A stretch of DNA of 64,000 bases from an uncultured Prevotellaceae bacterium. Its GTDB lineage: Bacteria > Bacteroidota > Bacteroidia > Bacteroidales > Bacteroidaceae. A program made the position numbers and the translations under genes. Below the pieces are notes generated by a model. The model worked only from the letters and a program-made list of their open reading frames with translations, made no database searches and was not told the origin of the DNA. The stretch spans positions 1 through 64,000 of the forward strand of contig CAMVPA010000015.1 in assembly GCA_947169245.1 (NCBI GenBank), written 5' to 3'. Of the stretch, positions 33,679 to 41,993 are shown one piece after another; position 1 is the stretch's first letter; each line of letters begins with the position of its first letter.

Positions 33679-33686
33679 TACCTTTG
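33679..33686 (+). promoter_or_regulatory. Promoter -7 box (TACCTTTG) for GH43-CBM6
   Basis: TACCTTTG on the plus strand, 38 bases before the ATG at 33724, after a run of eight T. Confidence 0.65.
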
Positions 33687-33723
33687 CACCAGAAAGCTGT
33701 AATATTAAAAACTAATAAACAAT

Positions 33724-35433
33724 ATGAGCAACCTACACACAATCATTATCAGCGGTCTGCTGGCACTGCCCCTGACAGCCTCAGCCCAGACCGCACCCGC
33801 CAACAACCACAAGGGACTGAGCGACGGCAATCCCATCAGCTCCAACGTCTTCTGTGCCGACCCGACGGCCCTGGAATATAATGGCCGTCTTTACGTCTAC
33901 GGCTCTAACGACAGCCAGCAGTTTGTCGCCAGCGGCAAGAAAAGCAAGAACAGCTATGGAGCCATCAAGTCCATCGTCGTCTTCTCGACCGACGACATGG
34001 TGAACTGGACTTTCCACGGCACTATCGATACGAATAAGCTGTGTTCCGGTTGGGTGTCGAATCCATGGTACCAAGGCTATGGCGTCTCGTGGGCACCATC
34101 AGTCACTTGGCGTACGACCGACGACGGAACCGATGAGTTCTTCCTCTACTTCTGCAACAGCAGTCATGGCGTGGGTGTGCTGAAGGCCAATTCTCCCATT
34201 GGCCCTTTCAAATCACCGAACAAAAAGCTGATGATCCATTACGACACACCGGGTGCCAATAAGATAAGTACCAATGCCAACTTCGACCCGGGTGCAGTCA
34301 TCGACGACAACGGTGTCGGCTGGATCTCCTTCGGCGGCCTCGGCCCCAGCGGTATTATGCCCGATGCAGCCCGCATCATCAAGCTCAAGCCCTCAATGAC
34401 CGAGGTCGATGGTTCGGCTGTCAAGATTCCTGCGCCCTATCACTTCGAGGCCAACGAACTGAACTATATTGGCGGCAAATACGTTTACACCTACTGCTCC
34501 AACTGGGGGCGCAACCAGAATGACTGGAACGCATACACCAAGCAGCATGGCATTAACGTCTCAATGCCTAATACCGGCACCATGTGCTACATGGTCAGCG
34601 ACAACCCCATGGACCCCGACTCCTGGGAGTACAAAGGCGTCATTGGCCCCCACCCCGGTTCCTCGGAGAACAACCACTCGCACCTGCAGAAGTTCCAAGG
34701 CAACTACTACCACATCTACCACTCATGCGCCCTGCTTGTGGGTATGAAGAACGCGAAAGACGTGGATAACAGCGCCGAGCTCTATCGGTCGATCTGCATT
34801 AACAAGGCAACGGTCAACGAGGAGACACAGAAGATCAACCAGGTCACGCTCAACAATACCGGCGCCACCGCCATCAAGAACCTCAACCCCTACCAGCTGC
34901 AGCAGGCAGAGACGATGTCCAACAGCGGCGGTGTCAGCTACTCCGACTTCACCAACATCACCAAGAAGACCAGCATCAGCGCTCTGGGCAACGATGCCTC
35001 ACAGAACATGCAGGTGAAGATGCAGGCCGGCTCGTGGATACAGTTGCGCAAGGTGGACTTCGGACAGAACGGCGCCCAGTCGTTCACCATCCGTCTGAAG
35101 GGCACCGGCACCGTGGAGCTGCGCTGGGGCCAGACTTCTGCCGCAAAGGCCTCGTTCGACTTCTCGTCGACGACCTGGAAGGACTTCACCTTCGCCGTCG
35201 ACCCCACCGTCTTCAAGGGTACCCGCACCCTCTACATCGGCTTCCCGAACGCCAAGAACGTCTTCTTCGACACATGGCAGTTCTCTGAGGAAGACCTGAC
35301 GGCTGTCAGTGCTGTCGTCAAGAAGCCGGTAGCCAGCGGCCAGACCTACGACCTATCGGGCAGACGCGTCAGCAAGAGCACCAAGCAGCACGGCATCTAC
35401 ATCAAAGACGGCAAGAAGATTGCGGTGAAGTAA
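33724..35433 (+). CDS. GH43 arabinoxylan-active glycosidase with CBM6
   Basis: 569 residues with signal peptide (1-22). GH43 propeller with Asp46 (CADPTAL), Asp188 (NFDPGAVIDD) and Glu242 (YHFEANELNY). A CBM6 (about 390-520, QLQQAETMS, SWIQLRKVDF, FFDTWQFSEE) binds xylan chains in this arrangement, typical of arabinoxylan arabinofuranohydrolases. The C-terminus is the short tail YDLSGRRVSK, GIYIKDGKKIAVK shared with other secreted proteins here. Monocistronic: own promoter, and a perfect bidirectional terminator after the stop. Arabinofuranosidase is the favoured activity; xylosidase is possible. Confidence 0.92.
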   Translation: MSNLHTIIISGLLALPLTASAQTAPANNHKGLSDGNPISSNVFCADPTALEYNGRLYVYGSNDSQQFVASGKKSKNSYGAIKSIVVFSTDDMVNWTFHGTIDTNKLCSGWVSNPWYQGYGVSWAPSVTWRTTDDGTDEFFLYFCNSSHGVGVLKANSPIGPFKSPNKKLMIHYDTPGANKISTNANFDPGAVIDDNGVGWISFGGLGPSGIMPDAARIIKLKPSMTEVDGSAVKIPAPYHFEANELNYIGGKYVYTYCSNWGRNQNDWNAYTKQHGINVSMPNTGTMCYMVSDNPMDPDSWEYKGVIGPHPGSSENNHSHLQKFQGNYYHIYHSCALLVGMKNAKDVDNSAELYRSICINKATVNEETQKINQVTLNNTGATAIKNLNPYQLQQAETMSNSGGVSYSDFTNITKKTSISALGNDASQNMQVKMQAGSWIQLRKVDFGQNGAQSFTIRLKGTGTVELRWGQTSAAKASFDFSSTTWKDFTFAVDPTVFKGTRTLYIGFPNAKNVFFDTWQFSEEDLTAVSAVVKKPVASGQTYDLSGRRVSKSTKQHGIYIKDGKKIAVK

Positions 35434-35471
35434 AAGCCGGACAGCCTACAAGGACGTATATTCGAGCATCT

Positions 35472-35505
35472 AAAAAGGTCGTTGCCACTTGACAACGACC
35501 TTTTT
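35472..35505. terminator. Bidirectional terminator between convergent GH43 and CE6
   Basis: Perfect 13-bp stem AAAAAGGTCGTTG / CAACGACCTTTTT with an 8-base loop; T runs on both strands. Confidence 0.9.
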
Positions 35506-35508
35506 TCA

Positions 35509-37200
35509 TTACCTGATAACCTTCTTTTTACCTGCTTGGATATAGACGCCCGGCTTCAGCTCGTCGGGCTGGGCCAGCCGTCCGTCGAGCGAGTAGAGCG
35601 GTGCCCTGAACGGGCCCGTGCCGCTGACGTCGCTGATACCTGTGCTGAATTCTCCATACGAGGCATCATTAGAGAGGAATACGTCGTCGAGAGCCAGCGT
35701 GCCGACCTTGGTACTGTGGAAGACCACCTTGCCGATGGCCGACGGGTCCATCGTCTTCTTGTTATACACCATCTTCTGCAGGTCGATGGCCATGACGGTG
35801 CGGTCGCCGATGGCCTCCATATAGCCCATCGCGAACGAGCTGCCGTTCTTCTTGTAGATTCTCACCTGCAAGTCACTCGTCTGCGCCTCCTTCAGCTTGA
35901 TGACCAGGAACCTGTAGGCCGACCAGTCGACATTATTGCCATACTGCCAGCCTGCCTGTGAGGCCGTCGCTTTCGAGAAGGTGATGGTGCGGCTGTCGAG
36001 GTCGATGGTTGCCGTTCCCTGACGCGTCTTCAGATAGTCGGCAGTGAACGGGAAGAACGTCACGCGGATAGTCTTCGAAGCCGTGGTCTCCTTATTGCAG
36101 AAGTCCAGATAGACCACCTCCAGCGTTCCTTCACCCTCACCCACGATCTTTCCGTCCCGAATCAGGATGTCGTCGCTGCGGAACGTCACATAGTCGCCGA
36201 CGTCTTCCTTGTGGCTATCGCCAAAGGTGGCAGTGACAGCGATGGACTCGCCCGGGACGAGGACATCGCTGGCGGTCACGGCAAGGCTCTTGGCACCGTA
36301 GAACTTCTGCAGCGCCTGCGGCATGGTGTACGCGGCATCGGGCTTGACTTCCATCTTCATGACCTTCAGGGCCTCCATGGCGTAGCGCTTACCCAGGATG
36401 CGATAGCCCAGGGCGCTGAAGTGCCAGGGGTCGGTTTTATTGCCCGGCACGTCCTTGGCGCTGACCACGTGGCCTGTGGGGATAACGCTGGGAATCCTGG
36501 CAATCACGGCATTGTGTCCGTAGCAGCTGCCGCCCTGATCCTGATACTCCGTCTCACCGACGAACAAGGGCACGCTGTCGGCACCAAGATTCAGGTCGCT
36601 AAGCATGTCGTTGTATATCTTCTTCACCTTGTTAGGCCAGTCGGACTGACCGTTGTTAGAGCAACCCTGATGTAGCAGGATGCCCTTGATGACACCCACC
36701 TGCTGGGCTTTCTTGGCCACCTCGATGATGCGGCCGTAAGGGTTGCTGCCGTAATGGTTCTTGGCCAGCGTCACCCACCACTCGTTCGGATTGTCCTTCA
36801 TCTTCTGTGCGTACAAGTCCTTGTCGAACATCTCGATGGGGCTGCCGCCCATGGCCACGGGAATGACGCCAACCTTCACATTGGCAGGCAGGGCTGCTAT
36901 CATCGTACGTCCGAAATAGTCGGTAGGGCCTAAGCCGCCATTAGGACTGACCAATGGAGGCACGGGATTATACCACTTACCCATGACGCGCGACGGATCA
37001 TTGAACTTACAGGTGGCCAAGAGCTGGAAACGCTCTTTGATACCCGTCATGTTCCTATCCATGGTCTCGGGCTGTGCATTACCCTCCATGTTCGACTGTC
37101 CGAAGCAGATGTAGATGTAGAAGTTCGGATCGACGTCGGCTTTCGCTCCTTGGAGCAGGGTGGCCAACAGCACCCCTAACCATAGTGTTTTCTTGCTCAT
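35509..37200 (-). CDS. CE6-type acetylxylan esterase with extra C-terminal domains
   Basis: 563 residues with signal peptide (1-21). The SGNH-like esterase domain has the nucleophile motif FGQSNMEGN (Ser36) and the DPWHFSALGYR block (Asp257, His260) of CE6/sialate-O-acetylesterase-like enzymes; it would release acetate from xylan. After about residue 285 come an Ig-like region (LAVTASDVLVPGESIAVTAT), a beta-sandwich (about 390-520) and the tail LYSLDGRLAQ, GVYIQAGKKKVIR. Last of five genes in the esterase/GH31/GH3 operon, 18 bases after GH3. Esterases of CE6 and related SASA proteins are hard to separate by eye, so acetyl-group specificity is likely but not certain. Confidence 0.85.
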   Translation of the reverse strand: MSKKTLWLGVLLATLLQGAKADVDPNFYIYICFGQSNMEGNAQPETMDRNMTGIKERFQLLATCKFNDPSRVMGKWYNPVPPLVSPNGGLGPTDYFGRTMIAALPANVKVGVIPVAMGGSPIEMFDKDLYAQKMKDNPNEWWVTLAKNHYGSNPYGRIIEVAKKAQQVGVIKGILLHQGCSNNGQSDWPNKVKKIYNDMLSDLNLGADSVPLFVGETEYQDQGGSCYGHNAVIARIPSVIPTGHVVSAKDVPGNKTDPWHFSALGYRILGKRYAMEALKVMKMEVKPDAAYTMPQALQKFYGAKSLAVTASDVLVPGESIAVTATFGDSHKEDVGDYVTFRSDDILIRDGKIVGEGEGTLEVVYLDFCNKETTASKTIRVTFFPFTADYLKTRQGTATIDLDSRTITFSKATASQAGWQYGNNVDWSAYRFLVIKLKEAQTSDLQVRIYKKNGSSFAMGYMEAIGDRTVMAIDLQKMVYNKKTMDPSAIGKVVFHSTKVGTLALDDVFLSNDASYGEFSTGISDVSGTGPFRAPLYSLDGRLAQPDELKPGVYIQAGKKKVIR

Positions 37201-37218
37201 ATTTATTTAGTGAATATA

Positions 37219-39900
37219 TTACTTCACAACGAAGTCCAGCGCCTGCAGGTCCTCGGCGCGCGACGAAGTACCATAGAGAATCTGGTAGCGGCCGGGCTTG
37301 ACGGAGAGCTCGTCGATAGCCTCGTCATAGAACTCGAAGGCCTCGCCGTCGAGGGTGATGGAAGCGGTAGCCGTCTGACCAGCAGCCAGCTCAAGCTTCT
37401 GGAAGCCCTTCAGCGACTTGATGGGAGCGCCGGCGTCGTCGAGAGCCTTGACATAGACCTGTACGGTCTCGGTACCCTCGCGCTTGCCAGTGTTCGTCAC
37501 AGGAACGGTGAGCGTGCAGAACGGCTTGCCGGCCTTATTGGCCTTGGCCGACTTGGCGGAGAGCTTCGCCTGACCAACGCTGAACGTGGTGTACGACAGG
37601 CCGTAGCCGAAGGCATACTGCGGCACGCCCTTGAAGTAGCGGTATGTGCGGTTCTCCATGTTATAGTCGAGGAAGTCGGGCAGGTCGTTGTTCGAGCGGT
37701 AGAACGTCACGGGCAGCTTGCCGCCGGGGTTGTAGTCACCGAAGAGCACGTCGGCCAGAGCCTTGGCACCACCCTGACCCGGATACCAGGCCTGCAGCAA
37801 GGCGTCGTACTGTCCCTCGACCGAGCCGAAGGCGATGGCCGAGCCCGAGCAGTTGACGAAGATGACGGGCTTGCCGGTCTTGTGCATGGCCTGTACCAGC
37901 AGTTGCTGCACCTTCGGCAGCTCGATGTCCTGCTTGTCGCCGCCCTCACCCTCCACGCGGGCACTGATGCCGCCGATGATGATGATGGCGTCGGCTACGC
38001 CTACCTCCTTGGCCAGGTCGGTGAAGTCGGCCAGCTTGCGCTCGCAGATGTCGCCGCGCAGCATGGCGAACTGTCCGCTGCCGCGACGGTACTCGATGAC
38101 GACATCGTAGTCCTTGCCCTGCTCTACCGGGAACGACTTGTAGTCGGGGCCACGGCGTCCGAAGCCTCCGAAGCCGCGGCGGCCGCCGCCCTTGTTCTCT
38201 TCTACGACCTCACCGTTGACCTTCAGTACATAGCCATTATCAGAGCTCAGTGTGTACTTCATCTCACCGGTGAAGGTGGCGGTGTACTTACCGCTGATGC
38301 GTACGCAGATATTGTCGTTGCTGACGCCCTCGGCAAAGCCCCAGGCACCAAAGGTCGAGAAGTTCAGCTCGTTATAGTAGCCTGTCTTGACAGGAGCGGG
38401 GGTCTCACCCTCGAAGGGCGACGTCTCCGAGTTCCAGAACTCCACGAGCATGCCCTTGCCGTCGTTGAAGTCCTGCAGATGGTGTACGGTCGTGTACTCG
38501 TCGTTGAGTTCGCAGGCCTTGTTGTAGATAATCTTGGCACCGGGAACGGCAGCCTTGATGCCGCTGAGCAGCGAGTGCTGATGCTCCTTGGTCGGCGTGC
38601 CGCCGTAGTTACCGTTCAGCAGTTCCACATCGTCGGCATTAGGACCGATGACGGCCAGCGTCTTGATGCTCTTGGGAAGGGGAAGGACAGGAACTTTTGC
38701 CCCTCTGGCGGAAGCCGCCTCCCCGTTTAACGGGGAGCGCTCCTTATTCTCCAGCAGCACCATCGACTCACGGGCAGCCTGTGTGGCCAGCTCGTCGTGC
38801 TTCTCGCAGCTGATGGTCGAGGCCGGGATATTAGCCCACGGCAGTTTGTCTGCGGGGTCGAACATACCCAGTTCGAAGCGCCCCATGAGCGTCTTACGCA
38901 GATGGCCGTCGAGGGTGGCCTCACTGATGAGTCCTTTCTGCAGGGCCTCGGTAAGCACCATGAACACCTTGCCGCACTCCAGGTCGGTACCGTTGAGCAC
39001 GGCGTCGACAGAGGCGCTGAGCGGATCCTTGTGCGTCTCGTGCTGGCCCTTGTTATAGAAGTTGTTGATGGCGTCGCAGTCGGTGAGCACGATGCCGTCG
39101 TAGTCCCACTTGTCGCGCAGGATGTTGATGAGCAGACGGTCGCTGGTGCAGCAGGGCACACCCTCGAAGCGGTTGTAGGCGCACATCACCTCACGCACGT
39201 TACCTTTCTTTACAAGAGCCTTGAACGCCGGCAGGTAGGTCTCCCACAGGTCGCGGGGCTTGACGACGGCGTTATAGGTGTGGCGCAGAGGCTCCGGGCC
39301 GCTGTGCACGGCATAGTGCTTGGCACAGGCGTGTGTCTTGAAGTAGTTCGGGTCGTTGCCCTGCATGCCGAGGACGGTCTGCACACCCAGCACGGCGTTC
39401 AGATAGGGGTCCTCACCGCAAGTCTCTTGACCGCGTCCCCAGCGGGGATCACGGAAGATATTGACGTTGGGGCACCAGAACGTCAGCTCGGGATTGCCGG
39501 GATAGTAGGTGGCACCCATCTTCACGTTAAAGACATTGTGGTCGGAGCGGTTCCAGTTGGCACGGGCCTCGTCGCTGACCTGCGAGAAGACGTCGTAGAC
39601 AAGCTTCGCATTAAAGGCGGCCGCCATGCCGATAGGCTGCGGATAGACGGTGTAGTCGCCCTGGCGCACACCGTGGCAGGCTTCGCTCCACCAGTTGTAC
39701 GACGGTATGCCGAGACGATCGATGGAGACAGACTTGTTCATCATCAGGCCTACCTTCTCCTCGGGGGTAAGCAGCGAGATGAGGTTTTCCACGCGCTCAC
39801 GGCGTGACAGTGACGTGTCTTGGAACGGATACTTGGTCTGTGCCGTTCCGTCGAGAGCCAGCAGCCATGCGGCTGCGGCAAGAATGAATAATTTCTTCAT
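37219..39900 (-). CDS. GH3 beta-xylosidase with PA14 insertion (second copy)
   Basis: 893 residues with signal peptide (1-20). GH3 signatures DPRWGRGQETCGEDPYL, CAKHYAVHSGPE and nucleophile Asp274 in VLTDCDAI. A PA14-like domain (about 490-620, ATFTGEMKYTLSSDNGYVLK) includes the low-complexity GGGRRGFGGFGRRGP in the loop after VNGEVVEENK. C-terminal GH3 domain and Fn3-like end follow. A palindromic insert gives ERSPLNGEAASARGAKVP (38699-38748). It is paralogous to the GH3 at 21617-24280 but differs throughout, so the two probably act on differently decorated oligosaccharides. Fourth gene of the operon, 24 bases after CE1. Confidence 0.93.
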   Translation of the reverse strand: MKKLFILAAAAWLLALDGTAQTKYPFQDTSLSRRERVENLISLLTPEEKVGLMMNKSVSIDRLGIPSYNWWSEACHGVRQGDYTVYPQPIGMAAAFNAKLVYDVFSQVSDEARANWNRSDHNVFNVKMGATYYPGNPELTFWCPNVNIFRDPRWGRGQETCGEDPYLNAVLGVQTVLGMQGNDPNYFKTHACAKHYAVHSGPEPLRHTYNAVVKPRDLWETYLPAFKALVKKGNVREVMCAYNRFEGVPCCTSDRLLINILRDKWDYDGIVLTDCDAINNFYNKGQHETHKDPLSASVDAVLNGTDLECGKVFMVLTEALQKGLISEATLDGHLRKTLMGRFELGMFDPADKLPWANIPASTISCEKHDELATQAARESMVLLENKERSPLNGEAASARGAKVPVLPLPKSIKTLAVIGPNADDVELLNGNYGGTPTKEHQHSLLSGIKAAVPGAKIIYNKACELNDEYTTVHHLQDFNDGKGMLVEFWNSETSPFEGETPAPVKTGYYNELNFSTFGAWGFAEGVSNDNICVRISGKYTATFTGEMKYTLSSDNGYVLKVNGEVVEENKGGGRRGFGGFGRRGPDYKSFPVEQGKDYDVVIEYRRGSGQFAMLRGDICERKLADFTDLAKEVGVADAIIIIGGISARVEGEGGDKQDIELPKVQQLLVQAMHKTGKPVIFVNCSGSAIAFGSVEGQYDALLQAWYPGQGGAKALADVLFGDYNPGGKLPVTFYRSNNDLPDFLDYNMENRTYRYFKGVPQYAFGYGLSYTTFSVGQAKLSAKSAKANKAGKPFCTLTVPVTNTGKREGTETVQVYVKALDDAGAPIKSLKGFQKLELAAGQTATASITLDGEAFEFYDEAIDELSVKPGRYQILYGTSSRAEDLQALDFVVK
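38699..38748. repeat. G/C-rich palindromic insert in GH3 (second copy)
   Basis: GGCGGAAGCCGCC (hairpin) next to CTCCCCGTTTAACGGGGAG (hairpin); peptide ERSPLNGEAASARGAK between the two GH3 domains. Confidence 0.75.
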
Positions 39901-39924
39901 ATACAGTTATTGTTATTGTATTGG

Positions 39925-41976
39925 TTATTGCATAGGACCAAAGCCACCACCGGGGAAGCCACCGCCACCGCCGGGGAAGCCACCACCCTGCATGCCGCCA
40001 CGACGCTGCATGCCACCCTGGCGCATGCTTCCCTGACCCGGGAACTGCGGCATCTGCTGCTGCTCCTTGCTGGCTGTCAGCAACAGACGTACGAGGGCAC
40101 GGCGACGCTGTGTCCATGTGGGATAGTCGGAAGCGCGCAGCGTCTTGACATTCATATTGAAACCGGGCATCTGCTGTCCTTGGTTCATGAACTCCAGACG
40201 GCTGGTGGTGATGATGCAGGGGCGAATCTTCTCGTCGGCCACAAGACGGTCGGCGATGGCATCGGCGCCACCCACCTTGAACCAGCTCTCCATGGTCTCA
40301 CCCTCGGCGGGCACCAGCTGAATGAACATCGGCATAGCGCCCATCATCGGGAAGCCGCCTTGTTGTTGCTGCTGCGGCATCGGCGAGGTGTACCAGGCCT
40401 CCTGGCGCTCAACGTCATAGGCCGTGCGTCCGTGCTGAATGTCCTGCTGCGAAGCGAAGTTAAAGGGCGAACGGGGATTGTCGGCGATGCTGGCCTTGAA
40501 GCCGAGGTCGGGCGACAGATACATGTTGCTGGGGTCGGCCACCGGTGTTCCGTCGACGACGAAGCAGTACTTGAAGGTCTCGAAGAGATACTCCTGGAGC
40601 TCGGCCGTCCAGACACCATCGCTATCGCGCTGCATCGTTATCGGCTCGGGCAGCATCTCACACTCCAGTTCCACCTTCTTGGCCTCAGGAGCCTTCATGC
40701 GGAAGATGATGCTCTTCTCGGTATATTCCGGCGAGATGACAGGACGCGGGAACAGACGGGCCATGACACCCGGCGTGAACTGCTGCTCCTGTCCCGTCTT
40801 GGCGGGTGCCGGCTGCCCTTCCTTCATGGCAGCCTCAGCCGCTTTCTTATTGAACAGCAAAGGCAGGGTCTTGTAGAGGAAGTACTTGGCGTTCATCCAA
40901 GTGTGTCCGAACTTGTCGGTGGTAAACTCCTTGACACTGCGGATGCCTTTCTGGTCGAGGAATTCCATGTAGTCGCGGGCATTGCCGTAGAGGAAGTCGT
41001 CGGTACCCACGCCCAGCCAGAAGAGATTAATCTTCTTATTGGTGCTGGCGGCATTGTCGTAGACGTCGGGGATGTCCGTCGACGTGAACGAGCTGTAGGA
41101 GCACAGGTACGAGAACTTGTCGAGGTTCGTCAGACCGTTGAACAGGGCCTGGTTGCCACCGCGCGAGAAACCGCCGATGGCGCGGTTGTCGCTGTTGTTG
41201 ATGGTGCGGTAGTTCTTCTCGATATATGGCATCAGGTCGTTGATGAGATCCTTGCTGAACACGTCGCCGCCGAAGCGCGTCTGCGGAGCGCCGCCAGCAG
41301 CGGGAGCACCGCCGGCCCCGAAGGTCGGGGGTGTAGCGAGCAGCTTCGTAGGATTGCCGTAGGGCAGCACGACAATCATCTCCTTCGCCTGCTTGTCGGC
41401 AATGAGGTTATCGAGGATGTAGTTCACGCGTCCCACCTTGTAATATACCTCCTCGGTGTCGGTGGTACCGCTGATGAGGTAGAACACGGGATATTTCTTC
41501 TGGTCGCCCATGTTGAACCCCTGTCCCATGGACTGATAGCTGGGCGGCAGGTAGACGATGGCATTGTTCGTGCCACCGAGACTCTTCGAGTAGTAGTGGA
41601 TATACTCCATGCGGCCGTGGGGCACGGGACGGATGTCGTGGGGCAGCGTGCCGTCAGCGCTCTTGATTTCCAAGAGGCTGTTCTTGAAGCCCTCGTTGGG
41701 GAAGTACTGCGGGTTCTCCGGGTCCATGACGCTGACGCCATCGACAATGAAGCAGTAGGGATACATGTCGGGGGCAGCGGGGCCGAGGGTCACCGTCCAC
41801 AGTCCATCGGCGTTGCGGGTCATCTCCTTACGGCCGGCAAACTGTACGTCGACCATCACCTGACGGGCGGAGTCGTTCTTGTATTGGAAGGTAACCATGT
41901 TACCATTACACACAGGCTGTGCGGTGGCACCCAGTGTAGCACAAAGGAATAGAGTTGATAATAAGTGCTTCTTCAT
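39925..41976 (-). CDS. CE1 feruloyl/acetyl esterase with CBM48 and a degenerate second CBM48-CE1 half
   Basis: 683 residues with signal peptide (1-19). First half: CBM48-like domain (about 22-105) and an alpha/beta-hydrolase CE1 domain with Ser271 in GGFSRGG and His358 in KFGHTW. Second half: another CBM48-like domain (about 415-505) and a shrunken CE1-like piece (about 513-640) that keeps QHGR and WFKVGGADAIADRLVAD, matching HGR and YYKVGRVNYILDNLIAD of the first, but has no GxSxG. The last 35 residues are Gly/Gln/Met-rich (GGGFPGGGGGFPGG). Expected to release ferulate or acetate from arabinoxylan. Third gene of the operon, 17 bases after GH31. Confidence 0.87.
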   Translation of the reverse strand: MKKHLLSTLFLCATLGATAQPVCNGNMVTFQYKNDSARQVMVDVQFAGRKEMTRNADGLWTVTLGPAAPDMYPYCFIVDGVSVMDPENPQYFPNEGFKNSLLEIKSADGTLPHDIRPVPHGRMEYIHYYSKSLGGTNNAIVYLPPSYQSMGQGFNMGDQKKYPVFYLISGTTDTEEVYYKVGRVNYILDNLIADKQAKEMIVVLPYGNPTKLLATPPTFGAGGAPAAGGAPQTRFGGDVFSKDLINDLMPYIEKNYRTINNSDNRAIGGFSRGGNQALFNGLTNLDKFSYLCSYSSFTSTDIPDVYDNAASTNKKINLFWLGVGTDDFLYGNARDYMEFLDQKGIRSVKEFTTDKFGHTWMNAKYFLYKTLPLLFNKKAAEAAMKEGQPAPAKTGQEQQFTPGVMARLFPRPVISPEYTEKSIIFRMKAPEAKKVELECEMLPEPITMQRDSDGVWTAELQEYLFETFKYCFVVDGTPVADPSNMYLSPDLGFKASIADNPRSPFNFASQQDIQHGRTAYDVERQEAWYTSPMPQQQQQGGFPMMGAMPMFIQLVPAEGETMESWFKVGGADAIADRLVADEKIRPCIITTSRLEFMNQGQQMPGFNMNVKTLRASDYPTWTQRRRALVRLLLTASKEQQQMPQFPGQGSMRQGGMQRRGGMQGGGFPGGGGGFPGGGFGPMQ

Positions 41977-41993
41977 TTTCTTCAGGTTTTTAG

